Counted from the stretch's first letter, positions 9,062 through 17,751 are shown. The stretch is DNA of 64,000 nucleotides from Microbacterium fluvii (GCF_025515205.1 NZ_JAOPFX010000001.1:1240001-1304000), one strand, 5' to 3'. The notes: a model not told the origin generated them from the sequence alone. Program-made: numbers and translations.

Positions 9062-9067
9062 AGTTTA
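9062..9067 (-). promoter_or_regulatory. -10 box of leaderless FKBP gene promoter
   Basis: TAAACT on the minus strand, six bases before GTG 9055. It overlaps the last codons of trmI. Confidence 0.5.
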
Positions 9068-10069
9068 GGCGTCTTCGCCGGACTCGCCCGACGCCGCTTG
9101 ACGGGCGCCCTCCGCGGCGCGCTGCGCCTCGCGCACGCGCTTGCGCAGGTTCTTGTCGGTGATCTGGCGGTCGCCGACGGCACCCGGGGTCCACAGCTCG
9201 ACATCCTCGTCGCCGTAGCTCGACTTCGATGCGCGCCGTTTCTGCTCGGGCGCGACGGCACCCGGGGCGAGGCGCCGCGCCCAGATGAGGAACCCGGTGT
9301 GGGCGACCATGCGGTGGTCGGGGCGCACGGCGAGTCCCTCGACGTGCCAGCCGCGCACCATGGTCTCGCTCGCGTCGGGCTCGGTGAACAGGCCGGTGCC
9401 GCGCAGGTATTCGGCGACGCGGCTCAGCTGCGTGGCCGTCGCGACGTAGCAGAGCACGACCCCGCCCGGAGTGAGGGCATCGGCGACGACGTCGATGCAC
9501 TCCCACGGTGCGAGCATGTCGAGCACGACGCGGTCGACGGATGCCGGGGCCACCGCGCGCGGCAGGTCGACGGCGAGGTCTCCCACCACGACCTCCCAGT
9601 TCGCAGGGACGGCGCCGGTGAAAGTCTCCACGTTGGCGCGGGCGACCTCGGCGAAGTCCTCACGGCGCTCGAACGAGATGAGTCGGCCCTCCTCGCCGGT
9701 GGCCCGCAGCAGCCACAGCGACAGCGCACCCGAGCCGACTCCGGCTTCGACGACGACCGCCCCGGGGAAGATGTCCGCCTGCGACACGATGTGCGCAGCA
9801 TCCTTCGGGTAGACGATCGCCGCTCCGCGCGGCATCGACATGACGAAGTCGCGCAGCAGGGGGCGCAGGGCGAGGTATTCGTGACCGCCGGAGTTCGTGA
9901 CGACCGAGCCGTCGGGCAAGCCGATGAGCGCCGTGTGCTTGAGCACGCCGTGGTGGGTGTGCAGTTCGCCGTCTTCGCGCAGCGTGATCGTGTGCAGCCG
10001 GTTCTTGGGTCCGGTCAGCTGCACGCGGTCGCCGACCCGGAACGGGCCGCTCGGTCGGGGGCCGGTCAT
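9065..10069 (-). CDS. trmI: tRNA (adenine(58)-N1)-methyltransferase TrmI
   Basis: TrmI methylates A58 in the T-loop of tRNA. The 334 residues begin with a small beta-barrel ('FRVGDRVQLTGPKNRLHTIT') followed by the SAM-binding motif I 'VVVEAGVGSGALSLWLLRA', and the acidic catalytic region 'DRVVLDMLAPWE'. The C-terminal ~60 residues are a charged extension (KRRASKSSYGDED...). The start overlaps the stop of the upstream HAD gene by four bases (ATGA). The order PAC2, HAD, trmI matches the upstream flank of the mycobacterial Pup-proteasome locus. Confidence 0.93.
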   Translation of the reverse strand: MTGPRPSGPFRVGDRVQLTGPKNRLHTITLREDGELHTHHGVLKHTALIGLPDGSVVTNSGGHEYLALRPLLRDFVMSMPRGAAIVYPKDAAHIVSQADIFPGAVVVEAGVGSGALSLWLLRATGEEGRLISFERREDFAEVARANVETFTGAVPANWEVVVGDLAVDLPRAVAPASVDRVVLDMLAPWECIDVVADALTPGGVVLCYVATATQLSRVAEYLRGTGLFTEPDASETMVRGWHVEGLAVRPDHRMVAHTGFLIWARRLAPGAVAPEQKRRASKSSYGDEDVELWTPGAVGDRQITDKNLRKRVREAQRAAEGARQAASGESGEDA

Positions 10070-10758
10070 CGTGCGTTCTCCTCGGTGCGGCGCGCGACGC
10101 GGGCGTCGTGCAGATCGAACACATCCTGTGCGGTGCGGCCGTCGAGCGTCGGCCAGATGGCGTGCACGCCGGTGCCGGTGAGCGACACCATGTGCGGCAC
10201 GCCGAGCGTCGTCGTGCCGGCGGCGACCGCCGAGCGCGCCCCGTTGGGCGAATCCTCGATCGCAACCGTGTCGCGCGGGTCGACCCCGAGCGCCTCGCAG
10301 GCCTGCAGGTAGGGATCGGGGAAGGGCTTGGGCCTGGTCGCATCGTCGCCGGCGATCACGACGTCGAAGGCGTCGAAGTCGATGAGGTCGACGACCGTCT
10401 CGGCCATCCGCGAGAGCGACATCGTCACGAGCGCCGTGCGCACGCCCGCCTCGCGCAGGCTCGCCAGCAGCTCCCGTGCGCCGGGGCGGAAGGGCACGCC
10501 CTGCGTGCGCAGCGAGGTCATGACCTCGTCGGTGAGGAAGTCGACGATCTCGTGCACGCCCATGCGGACGCCCGCCTCCTGGAAGATGCGGGCGGCATCC
10601 TCGAGCCCGAGGCCCACCATGCCGAGCGCCTGCTCGTGGGTCCAGGTGCCGCCGAAGCGCTCGACCAGCGGGGTCTCGGCAGCGATCCAGTAGGGCTCGG
10701 TGTCGACCAGGGTGCCGTCCATGTCCCAGAGGACGGCGGCCAGAGCGGGAGAAGTCAC
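10066..10758 (-). CDS. HAD-family hydrolase, beta-phosphoglucomutase/phosphatase type
   Basis: A 230-residue HAD superfamily phosphatase. Motif I is 'VLWDMDGTLVDTEPYW' with the nucleophilic Asp and the +2 Asp; motif II is 'TALVTMSLSRMAE', motif III Lys lies in 'RPKPFPDPYLQA' and motif IV is 'VAIEDSPNGARSA'. A helical cap sits between motifs I and II, as in subclass I enzymes. GTG 10758 is chosen because TACCAT lies exactly six bases upstream and the conserved core begins ten residues later. It is first in an operon with trmI (ATGA overlap). The substrate cannot be read from the sequence. Confidence 0.88.
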   Translation of the reverse strand: MTSPALAAVLWDMDGTLVDTEPYWIAAETPLVERFGGTWTHEQALGMVGLGLEDAARIFQEAGVRMGVHEIVDFLTDEVMTSLRTQGVPFRPGARELLASLREAGVRTALVTMSLSRMAETVVDLIDFDAFDVVIAGDDATRPKPFPDPYLQACEALGVDPRDTVAIEDSPNGARSAVAAGTTTLGVPHMVSLTGTGVHAIWPTLDGRTAQDVFDLHDARVARRTEENAR

Positions 10759-10764
10759 TGCTTC

Positions 10765-10770
10765 ATGGTA
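10765..10770 (-). promoter_or_regulatory. -10 box of leaderless HAD-trmI promoter
   Basis: TACCAT on the minus strand, six bases (GAAGCA) before GTG 10758. Confidence 0.5.
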
Positions 10771-10808
10771 TCCGGGCCGGTCCACAGCCCTTCCCGGCGC
10801 CAGCGGCC

Positions 10809-10814
10809 TATTCT
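10809..10814 (+). promoter_or_regulatory. -10 box of PAC2 gene promoter
   Basis: TATTCT lies 35 bases before GTG 10850 and leaves room for the GGAGGT ribosome binding site at 10841-10846. No good -35 is seen. Confidence 0.35.
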
Positions 10815-10849
10815 GGGAGGACGCCCGAACGGCGGGCGAAGGAGGTCGT

Positions 10850-11716
10850 GTGGACGCACTGGGTCGCAAGGTTCTGGTCACCGCGTTCGACGGATGGAAC
10901 GACGCCGGCGAGGCCGCATCGGCGGCCGTGTCGCTGCTGCGCGAGCAGGGCAGCTACGAACCGGTGTACTCGGTCGACCCCGAGTTGTACTTCGACTACC
11001 AGTACACGCGGCCCCAGGTGAGCATCGACGCCGACGGGCGCCGCACGCTCTCGTGGCCTGAGGCGACCCTGCTGCGGCCGGCGAAGACGACCCGCGGCGG
11101 CACGCAACTATGGCTGCTGACGGGTGTCGAGCCGGCCAGGGCCTGGCAGGCGTTCGCCGCCGAGTTCATGGATGTGGCGCTGCGCGAAGACATCACGGGG
11201 TTCGTCTCGATCGGCTCGATGATGTCGGATGTGCCGCACACCCGGCCCATCTCGGTGTTCGCCGGCAGCGACAACGAGCACGTGCGCGCCGCCCTCGAAC
11301 TCGAGCGCAGCACGTACGAGGGCCCCGTCGGGATTCTGAGCGTGCTGTCGCAGGCGGCCGACGCCGCCGGAATCGCGACGGCGACCCTGTGGGCGAGCGT
11401 GCCGCACTACGTGGCCGGGCACACGCCCTCGCCCAAGGCGACCCTTGCGCTGCTCGATCGGCTCGAGGACCTCACCGGGGCGACGGTGCCGCGCGGCGAC
11501 CTCGCGACCGAGGCCAAGGCCTGGGAGGCCTCGATCGACGCGGCCGCTGCCGACGACGAGGAGATGACGGAGTACATCCGCCAGCTCGAGCGCACCCGCG
11601 ACACGTGGGACTCCCCCGAGGCCTCCGGCGACGCGATCGCCCAGGAGTTCGAGCGGTACCTGCGCCGCGGCGGAGAGGGCCCGACCAAGCCCGGCCGCGA
11701 CGACCCCCGGCGCTGA
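10850..11716 (+). CDS. PAC2 family protein
   Basis: A 288-residue protein of the PAC2 (proteasome assembly chaperone 2-like) family, which is widespread in actinobacteria. Recognisable segments are 'VLVTAFDGWNDAGEAASAA' at the N-terminus, 'GFVSIGSMMSDVPHTRP' and 'TLWASVPHYVAGHTPSPKAT', the last two being the most conserved stretches. GTG 10850 is selected by an ideal GGAGGT four bases away; a longer frame upstream overlaps the divergent HAD gene. The C-terminal ~40 residues are charged. Mycobacterial homologues sit near the Pup-proteasome genes, but no proteasome gene is present here and the molecular role is unknown. Confidence 0.85.
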   Translation: MDALGRKVLVTAFDGWNDAGEAASAAVSLLREQGSYEPVYSVDPELYFDYQYTRPQVSIDADGRRTLSWPEATLLRPAKTTRGGTQLWLLTGVEPARAWQAFAAEFMDVALREDITGFVSIGSMMSDVPHTRPISVFAGSDNEHVRAALELERSTYEGPVGILSVLSQAADAAGIATATLWASVPHYVAGHTPSPKATLALLDRLEDLTGATVPRGDLATEAKAWEASIDAAAADDEEMTEYIRQLERTRDTWDSPEASGDAIAQEFERYLRRGGEGPTKPGRDDPRR

Positions 11717-11805
11717 CGCCCAGCGCCGCTGCGCGTGCGCTTCGAGCGGCGCGGCATGTGCCCTTCTCGCCACGGTCAGCGCCAGCATCCGCGCCCCCGC
11801 CCGCC

Positions 11806-11878
11806 GAGATCAGGTGATCTCGCCGCTGCAGGTCGTTCGGACGCTGAACGGCCTGTGTCGGCCGAATCACCTGGTCTC
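11806..11878. repeat. 73-bp palindromic repeat, subtype A, copy 1
   Basis: Imperfect inverted repeat: outer arm GAGATCAGGTGAT pairs with ATCACCTGGTCTC, inner arm CAGGTCGTTC with GAACGGCCTG. Its length is identical to the other full copies in the window. Confidence 0.85.
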
Positions 11879-11880
11879 GG

Positions 11881-11933
11881 AACGCGTGACCTTCGGATGC
11901 TGAACGGCGTGATCGGTCGAATCACCTGATCTC
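11881..11933. repeat. 73-bp repeat, partial copy abutting copy 1
   Basis: Carries the central and right part of the element (GCTGAACGGCGTGATCGG, ending AATCACCTGATCTC). Aligned at full length it would overlap the right arm of copy 1, as if two elements share one arm. Confidence 0.65.
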
Positions 11934-11994
11934 ACACCGAACGGATGTGGTGGCCCCCGCATCCGACACCGCCCGATCCCTCCACCCGGCCGCC

Positions 11995-12067
11995 CAGATC
12001 AGGTGATCTCGCCGCGGCAGGTCACTCGGCGGCGAAACGACCTGCCTCGGCCGAATCACCTGATCTG
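11995..12067. repeat. 73-bp palindromic repeat, subtype A, copy 2
   Basis: Outer arms CAGATCAGGTGAT and ATCACCTGATCTG are perfectly complementary (13 bp). Inner CAGGTC and GACCTG also pair. Exactly 73 bp. Confidence 0.88.
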
Positions 12068-12082
12068 GCGAGCGGATGCGGC

Positions 12083-12099
12083 GACATCACCTGATCCGG
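12083..12099. repeat. Remnant of a 73-bp repeat right arm
   Basis: ACATCACCTGATCCGGC resembles the right arm of subtype A without a matching left half. Confidence 0.4.
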
Positions 12100-12122
12100 C
12101 AGGGTGAAGCCGCGCCCGCCTC

Positions 12123-12953
12123 TCAGGAGGCCTGCAGCACGCCCGTGCCCAGCAGCACGAAGACCGTGCCGCCGAGCAGGATGCGGTAGATCACGAACGG
12201 CAGGAAGCTGTGGCGCGAGATCCACCGCATGAAAAACGCGATGACCCCGAGCGCGACGACGAAGGCGACCGCCGTGGCCACGGCGGTCTCGCCGAGGGTG
12301 AAGACCCCCGGCTCGTCCCAGCTCTTGAACAGCTGGTAGAAGCCGCTGCCGAAGACGGCGGGGATCGCCAGGAGGAACGCGTACCGCGCGGCGGCCGCCC
12401 GCTCATACCCGAGGAAGAGCCCCGCCGTGATCGTGCCGCCCGAGCGCGAGACGCCGGGGATGAGGGCGAGCGCCTGGGCGAAGCCGTAGATCACGCCGTG
12501 GCCCACGGTGATGTCTTCGAGCTTGCGGCGCTTCGCGCCCACCCAGTCGGCGATGCCGAGCAGGATGCCGAAGGCGATGAGCATCGTCGCGGTGATCCAC
12601 AGCGACCGCAGCACCGTCTCGATCTGGTCTTGGAAGAGCAGACCCAGCACCACGATCGGGATCGAGCCGACGATGATGAGCCAGCCCATCTTGGCGTCGG
12701 GGTCGCTGTGCGGCAGCTTTCCGGCCAGCGCCTGGAACCAGTGCGAGACGATGCGCACGATGTCGCGCCAGAAGAACAGCACGACGGCCGCCTCGGTTCC
12801 CAGCTGCGTGATCGCCGTGAAGGCGGCACCAGGGTCGGCGGCGTTCGGCAGGAACTCGCCGAGGATGCGCAGGTGCGCGCTGGAAGAGATGGGCAGGAAC
12901 TCGGTGAGGCCCTGCACCAGGCCGAGGACGATCGCTTCGAAGAGGTGCTCCAC
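12123..12953 (-). CDS. uppP: Undecaprenyl-diphosphatase UppP (BacA)
   Basis: UppP dephosphorylates undecaprenyl pyrophosphate to recycle the lipid carrier of cell-wall synthesis. The 276 residues carry both family signatures: '[19 protein letters not shown]' near the N-terminus, with the catalytic Glu and the Ser-Ser-Ser-Ala-His run, and '[18 protein letters not shown]' around residues 165-182 with the essential Arg. Eight or so hydrophobic segments are visible. GTG 12953 follows GAAAGG by a good distance. It lies nine bases after an M20 peptidase gene on the same strand, and its 3' end faces the repeat-rich intergenic region. Confidence 0.95.
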   Translation of the reverse strand: MEHLFEAIVLGLVQGLTEFLPISSSAHLRILGEFLPNAADPGAAFTAITQLGTEAAVVLFFWRDIVRIVSHWFQALAGKLPHSDPDAKMGWLIIVGSIPIVVLGLLFQDQIETVLRSLWITATMLIAFGILLGIADWVGAKRRKLEDITVGHGVIYGFAQALALIPGVSRSGGTITAGLFLGYERAAAARYAFLLAIPAVFGSGFYQLFKSWDEPGVFTLGETAVATAVAFVVALGVIAFFMRWISRHSFLPFVIYRILLGGTVFVLLGTGVLQAS

Positions 12954-12962
12954 GGGGGCCTT

Positions 12963-14264
12963 TCAGTAGGTGCGGATGAGGTCTGCGAGCACGCGCTGGC
13001 CGAACACGAGCGATTCCACCGGAACCCGCTCGTCGACGCCGTGGAACATGCCGGTGAAGTCGATGCCGGCCGGCAGGCGCAGCGGTGCGAAGCCGTAGCC
13101 GGCGATGCCCAGGCGCGAGAGCGCCTTGTTGTCGGTGCCGCCGCCCATGAGGTACGGGATCACCGGCACGCCGGGGTCGTGGCGGTCGAGGGCGGCGACC
13201 ATCGCCTCGACGAGGGGCCCAGAGAAGGGCACCTCCATGCCGATGTCGCGCACGACCGTCTCGACCTCGATCTCGTCGCCAACGATCGCGCGGATCTCGG
13301 CGAGCACGGCCTCTTCGGTGCCGGGCAGCGTGCGCACATCGATGAGGGCCTCGGCGCGGTCGGGGATCACGTTGTGCTTGTAGCCGGCGGTGAGCCCCGT
13401 GGGGTTCGTCGTCGTGCGCAGCGTCGAGCGCAGGAACGGGGATGCGGCGCCCGCTCGCTCGACGAGGGCGTCGGGGTCCGCGGTGCTCTCGCCGGCGAGG
13501 CTCGCGACCGCATCGAGGAACTGCGCCGTCGTGTCGGTCAGTTCGATCGGCCACGGTGTGCGGCCGAGCCGCGCGACGGCCTCCGAGAGCTTCGTGATGG
13601 CGTTGTCGGTGGGATAGCTCGATCCGTGGGCGGCGCGACCGCGGGCGACGAGCTTGAGCCAGATCAGCGCCTTCTCGCCCACCTGCAGCAAATAGGCCCG
13701 GCGGCCGGCCACATCGATCGAGTATCCGCCCACCTCGCTGATCGCCTCGGTGGCGCCGGCGAACCACTCCGGACGGTCGTTCGCGACGAGCATCGACCCC
13801 TCGACCCCGCCGTTCTCCTCGTCGGCGAAGAAGGTGACGATGAGCTCTCGCTCGGGCAGATCGCCCGCACGCAGGATCTCGGCGACCGAGGTGAGGATCA
13901 TGGCGTCCATGTCCTTCATGTCGACCGCTCCCCTGCCCCACAGCATCCCGTCGCGGATCTCGCCGGCGAAAGGGTCGACGCTCCAATCTTCGGCGACGGC
14001 GGGAACGACGTCGAGGTGGCCGTGCAGCACCAGAGCGGGCTTGGCCGGGTTGCGGCCGGGGATGCGCACCGAGACGTTCGTGCGACGGTCGATCGGCTCG
14101 TAGTACTCGGGCCTCAGGCCGAGCCGCTCGAGGTAGGCGCCGACGTACTCGGCCGCTTCGCGCTCGCCGCGGGCCCTGCCGCCGCCCCAGTTGGTCGTGT
14201 CGATCCGGATGAGATCGCGCGCGAGGCGCACGACCTCGGGCAGGTCGTCGTGGGGTGCGGGCAT
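12963..14264 (-). CDS. M20/M25/M40 family metallopeptidase
   Basis: A 433-residue di-zinc hydrolase of the ArgE/DapE/ACY1/CPG2 fold. Metal ligands are visible in order: His and Asp in 'LVLHGHLDVVPA', Asp in 'WGRGAVDMKDMDAM', the catalytic and metal Glu pair in 'FFADEENGG', and His in 'MGGGTDNKALSRLG'/'FHGVDER' near the C-terminus. The dimerisation lid domain lies between roughly residues 190 and 310. ATG 14264 fits best: TAGGTT lies seven bases upstream and the conserved N-terminus starts directly after. The substrate is probably a peptide or N-acyl amino acid but cannot be specified. uppP follows nine bases downstream. Confidence 0.9.
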   Translation of the reverse strand: MPAPHDDLPEVVRLARDLIRIDTTNWGGGRARGEREAAEYVGAYLERLGLRPEYYEPIDRRTNVSVRIPGRNPAKPALVLHGHLDVVPAVAEDWSVDPFAGEIRDGMLWGRGAVDMKDMDAMILTSVAEILRAGDLPERELIVTFFADEENGGVEGSMLVANDRPEWFAGATEAISEVGGYSIDVAGRRAYLLQVGEKALIWLKLVARGRAAHGSSYPTDNAITKLSEAVARLGRTPWPIELTDTTAQFLDAVASLAGESTADPDALVERAGAASPFLRSTLRTTTNPTGLTAGYKHNVIPDRAEALIDVRTLPGTEEAVLAEIRAIVGDEIEVETVVRDIGMEVPFSGPLVEAMVAALDRHDPGVPVIPYLMGGGTDNKALSRLGIAGYGFAPLRLPAGIDFTGMFHGVDERVPVESLVFGQRVLADLIRTY

Positions 14265-14271
14265 GCCGACC

Positions 14272-14277
14272 AACCTA
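14272..14277 (-). promoter_or_regulatory. -10 box of leaderless M20 peptidase promoter
   Basis: TAGGTT on the minus strand, seven bases before ATG 14264. Confidence 0.45.
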
Positions 14278-14365
14278 CCCCGGCTGTCGGGCATGGGCCG
14301 ATTCGTTCGCACGGTCGGATCATGGTAGTGTCGATCCTCGGTTGCGAAACCGAAAAAACCACTCT

Positions 14366-14450
14366 GCGCGGGTGGCGGAATAGGTAGACGCGCTAGCTTG
14401 AGGTGCTAGTGCCCGTATAGGGCGTGGGGGTTCAAGTCCCCCCTCGCGCA
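14366..14450 (+). tRNA. tRNA-Leu (anticodon GAG)
   Basis: An 85-nt class II tRNA. The acceptor stem GCGCGGG pairs with CTCGCGC; the anticodon stem CTAGC/GCTAG encloses loop TTGAGGT, giving anticodon GAG, which reads CUC/CUU. A long variable arm (TGCCCGTATAGGGCG) is as expected for Leu, and the T-arm GGGGG-TTCAAGT-CCCCC is canonical. The discriminator base is A; CCA is not encoded. Confidence 0.97.
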
Positions 14451-14455
14451 CAGAA

Positions 14456-14483
14456 CGAAGGCCCCCTTTCGAGGGGGCCTTCG
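14456..14483 (+). terminator. Terminator after tRNA-Leu
   Basis: An 11-bp perfect stem (CGAAGGCCCCC with GGGGGCCTTCG), loop TTTCGA, six bases after the tRNA. The T tail is weak (CTGTTT). Confidence 0.75.
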
Positions 14484-14524
14484 CTGTTTCCGACGGATGC
14501 GGATGCTGCCGCGACAGCGAGCCG

Positions 14525-15616
14525 TCAGCCCACCGAGACCCCGAACACCAGCCCCAGCAGGTAGGTGATCGCCGCGGCCCCGAAGCCGATCGCGAGCTGG
14601 CGCAGAGCGCGGCGCAGCGGCGGGCCGCCGGAGAGCAGCCCGACCATGGCACCCGTCGACATCAGCGCGATGCCGACCAGCAGGAGCGCCAGCACGACGG
14701 CCGAGACGCCGCTCAGGCCGATCAGCCACGGCACGACCGGGATGATCGCCCCGGAGGCGAAGAAGAGGAAGCTCGAGATCGCCGCGCCGAAGTCGCTGCC
14801 CACCACTTCGTGCGTGTCGATCGGGCCGGTCTCGGCCCGCACGTAGGGCACGGACCGATCGGAGGCCTGGGCGGCCTCCACGACGGCGCGCGCTCGGTCG
14901 AGGGCCTCCGCCGCCGGAATGCCGCGGGTGCGGTACACGAGCGCGAGTTCGTTGGCATCGAGGTCGAGGTCGGGCAGGTTCGCATCGGCGTAGTCGCTGG
15001 GCTCGGTCGCGGCCAGGAGCTCCCGCTGCGAGCGCACCGAGACGAACTCGCCCGCCCCCATCGACAGGGCCCCGGCGAGCAGGCCCGCGACGCCGCTGAA
15101 CAGCACGAACTGCGGCGAGACCCCGGTGGCGCCGATGCCCATGACGAGCGCGAGGTTCGAGACGAGTCCGTCGTTGGCCCCGAAGACCGCGGCGCGGAAG
15201 GTGCCGGACAGTCGCCGCCGCCCGCGGGCGGCGAGACCGCGCACCACCTCGCGGTGGATCTTCTCGTCGGCGGCCATCGCGGGGCTCGCGAACGGCTCGT
15301 TGTCGTAGGGCGAGCGCCCCTCGGCGTTCTGGGCGAGCGCCAGCACGAAGATCGAGCCGAACCGGCGGGCCATCCAGGCCAGCATCCGCGTTCCGGTGTC
15401 TGCGCGGGGCAGTCGAGCGGGCTCACCGCCGAGCAGCGACAGCCAATGCGCCTCGTGGCGCCCCTCGGCGTCGGCCAGTGCTCGCAGGATCTCGCGCTCC
15501 TCGCCCTCGCGTCGTTCGGCCAGATCCCGATAGACGCGGGCCTCGGCGCGCTCGTTGACGAGGTACTGCGCCCACCGTCTGCGGTCGCGGGCGGTGGGCG
15601 TGGTGGGCGCGCTCAT
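14525..15616 (-). CDS. Ferritin-like domain fused to VIT1/CCC1 metal transporter
   Basis: A 363-residue iron/manganese transporter-type protein. The first ~130 residues form a rubrerythrin-like domain with candidate metal ligands in 'ERAEARVYRDLAERREGEE', 'ADAEGRHEAHW' and 'AADEKIHREVVRGLA'. The rest is the five-helix VIT1/CCC1 membrane domain: 'FGANDGLVSNLALVMGIGAT' (signature of the first helix), 'SMGAGEFVSVRSQRELL' and a C-terminal helical pair. Bacterial relatives such as MbfA export iron. ATG 15616 was chosen because GGAGG sits ten bases upstream; a longer frame begins in low-complexity sequence. Substrate metal is not settled by sequence. Confidence 0.87.
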   Translation of the reverse strand: MSAPTTPTARDRRRWAQYLVNERAEARVYRDLAERREGEEREILRALADAEGRHEAHWLSLLGGEPARLPRADTGTRMLAWMARRFGSIFVLALAQNAEGRSPYDNEPFASPAMAADEKIHREVVRGLAARGRRRLSGTFRAAVFGANDGLVSNLALVMGIGATGVSPQFVLFSGVAGLLAGALSMGAGEFVSVRSQRELLAATEPSDYADANLPDLDLDANELALVYRTRGIPAAEALDRARAVVEAAQASDRSVPYVRAETGPIDTHEVVGSDFGAAISSFLFFASGAIIPVVPWLIGLSGVSAVVLALLLVGIALMSTGAMVGLLSGGPPLRRALRQLAIGFGAAAITYLLGLVFGVSVG

Positions 15617-15736
15617 GAGAGCCTCCGAAGCGGCTGTGGGGTGCGGGGACCCGTCAACGCTAGCCAGCGGCCGGGGGCGGTGGGCGCTCTGCGGCATGAT
15701 TGCCAGCATTTCGGATCTCCGAAGCGCTGCGGGTGC

Positions 15737-17638
15737 TCAGGAGTGGACGCGCCGCCGCAGCACGTCGATGCGGGCCTGCAGCTGCACGACGGTCGCGTGC
15801 GAGACCGCCGGCCCGCCGCAGATGCGGCGGAGCTCTGCGTGCACCAGCCCGTGGGCCTCGCCGGACTGTCGCGCATAGAGCCCCACCAGGCTGTTGAGCA
15901 GCTGACGCTGCTCTTTGAGGGTGCGGTGCAGCGCCTGCGGAGGTGCGGCGGCCTCGCCGCCTTCGCCCGCCGCCTGCTCCTTCGCCTCGCGCACCTTGCG
16001 GTGCCGGCCCTGGCGCGCCTGCCGCTGCATGAGCAGTTCGTGCACGTGCTCGGGTTCGAGGAGCCCGGGAAGACCCAGGAACTCCTCCTCTTCCGGTGTG
16101 CCGGGCACGGCGAGCTGGCCGAACTCGCGCCCGTCGTAGAGCACGCGATCGAAGTGCGCGAGCGAGCCCAGGGCTTGATACGTGAACTCGTAGGTGAGGT
16201 CGTCGGAGGCCTTGTCGCCCTGCTCGGCGGCCTCCAGCAGCGAGTCGTCGAGCGCCCACTCGTCGTCGCCGTCGCTCTCGCGGTCGAGGGCGTGATCGCG
16301 CTGCACCTCCATCTCGTTCGCGAGGGCCAGCAGCTGCGGAACGTTCGGCAGGAAGACGGATGCGGTCTCTCCGCGCCGCCGCGCCCGCACGAAGCGGCCG
16401 ATCGCCTGGGCGAAGAACAGCGGCGTCGAGGCGCTCGTGGCGTAGACCCCGACCGCGAGGCGCGGAACGTCGACGCCCTCAGACACCATGCGCACCGCGA
16501 CCATCCAGCGAGAGGTGCCCTGCGAGAAGGTCTCGATGCGGCCGGAGGCCTCCGCCTCGTCGGAGAGCACGACGGTGGCGGGCTCCCCCGTGATCTGCTG
16601 CAGGATCTCGGCATAGGCGCGCGCCGCGGTCTGGTCGGTGGCGATGATCAGCCCGCCGGCGTCGGGGACCTGCTCGCGCACCTCGCTGAGGCGTCGGTCC
16701 GCCGAGCGCAGCACGGCGGGGATCCACTCCCCCTCGGGGTCGAGCGCGGTGCGCCAGGCCTGCGCCGTGATGTCTTTCGTGTTGTCCTGCCCGAGCTGGG
16801 CCTCCATCTCGTCGCCGGTGCGGGTGCGCCACCGCATCTGCCCGGCGTAGACGAGAAAGAGCACGGGCCGCACGACGCCGTCTTGCAGGGCCCGTCCGTA
16901 GCCGTAGGCGTAGTCGGTGCGCGAGAGGCGGATGCCCTTGGCGTCGGGGTGGTACTCGACGAACGGGATCGGGGCGGTGTCGCTGCGGAACGGCGTGCCG
17001 CTCAGCAGCAGCCGGCGGGTCGCCCGGCCGTACGCCTCTCGGAGCGCGTCGCCCCAGCTCAGGGCGTCGCCGCCGTGGTGCACTTCGTCGAGGATCACCA
17101 GGGTGCGCGCGTCGGCGGTCACGCGCTGGTGCACCGACGCCTTGACGGCGACCTGCGCATACGTGACCGCGACGCCGTGGTACTGCCGCGCGGGGAGGCC
17201 GTGCCGGTTGCTGAACGCCGGATCGAGGCGGATGCCCACGCGTGCGGCCGCGTCGGCCCACTGGGTCTTCAGGTGCTCGGTGGGGGCGACCACGACGAGC
17301 CGGTCGACGACGCGGCGCCGAAGCAGCTCGGTCGCCAGGCGCAGGGCGAAGGTCGTCTTGCCGGCACCGGGGGTCGCTGCGGCGAGGAAGTCGCGGGGGC
17401 CCTTTCCGACGCCGTCGGGGCCGTCCATGGCGAAGTACTGGTCGAGGGCTTCGGCCTGCCAGGCCCGCAGACGCTGCGCTGTGCCCCATGGCGCGCGCTG
17501 CGGGAACGAGGGCGAGAGGTGCTCGGCGGCGAAGCTGCCGAAGTGCTCCGGCTGCTCGAGAGCGTGGGTCTCGTGCGTCGAGTCGCTCGTCGAGGCGGGT
17601 GCGGCAGCAACCTGCATCGTCGTCGGCTCGTCCTGCAC
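15737..17638 (-). CDS. Superfamily 2 DEAD/DEAH-box helicase (RAD25/XPB-type core)
   Basis: A 633-residue helicase. Motifs in order: Walker A 'AAATPGAGKTTFALRLATE', Walker B 'LVILDEVHHGGD', motif III 'LLLSGTPFRSD', and motif VI 'QAIGRFVRARRRGE'. The arrangement resembles type I/III restriction-type or RadD-like helicases, but no methyltransferase, nuclease or specificity gene is adjacent. The C-terminal ~150 residues are charged and helical with no recognised domain. GTG 17638 has GGGGAG directly upstream at tight spacing; ATG 17617 is a possible alternative. The gene stands alone, converging with none and diverging from the SGNH hydrolase. The role is unknown; DNA repair is plausible. Confidence 0.82.
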   Translation of the reverse strand: MQDEPTTMQVAAAPASTSDSTHETHALEQPEHFGSFAAEHLSPSFPQRAPWGTAQRLRAWQAEALDQYFAMDGPDGVGKGPRDFLAAATPGAGKTTFALRLATELLRRRVVDRLVVVAPTEHLKTQWADAAARVGIRLDPAFSNRHGLPARQYHGVAVTYAQVAVKASVHQRVTADARTLVILDEVHHGGDALSWGDALREAYGRATRRLLLSGTPFRSDTAPIPFVEYHPDAKGIRLSRTDYAYGYGRALQDGVVRPVLFLVYAGQMRWRTRTGDEMEAQLGQDNTKDITAQAWRTALDPEGEWIPAVLRSADRRLSEVREQVPDAGGLIIATDQTAARAYAEILQQITGEPATVVLSDEAEASGRIETFSQGTSRWMVAVRMVSEGVDVPRLAVGVYATSASTPLFFAQAIGRFVRARRRGETASVFLPNVPQLLALANEMEVQRDHALDRESDGDDEWALDDSLLEAAEQGDKASDDLTYEFTYQALGSLAHFDRVLYDGREFGQLAVPGTPEEEEFLGLPGLLEPEHVHELLMQRQARQGRHRKVREAKEQAAGEGGEAAAPPQALHRTLKEQRQLLNSLVGLYARQSGEAHGLVHAELRRICGGPAVSHATVVQLQARIDVLRRRVHS

Positions 17639-17751
17639 GGCTCCCCTTCCCGTCGCGCCCGGAAGGCGCGCGAGAGACCACCCTAAGCGATGCCACCGAC
17701 CCTCTCGCGCAGCGCCGAGGGTACGCTCGAACAAGACCCAGTGAGGAAGCG

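Larger units (their letters stand above)
11717..12122. other. 406-bp intergenic region made largely of palindromic repeats
   Basis: Between PAC2 (plus) and uppP (minus), both ending here. It contains two full 73-bp repeats, one overlapping partial copy and one short remnant. No convincing gene is seen. Confidence 0.8.

Noticed and set aside
11735..11929. A 64-codon plus-strand ORF in the repeat region
   Set aside because: It runs through a 73-bp repeat and has no ribosome binding site or family resemblance.
14810..17686. A 950-codon plus-strand frame opposite the VIT1 and helicase genes
   Set aside because: It crosses two well-supported minus-strand genes and their intergenic region and has no recognisable domain.
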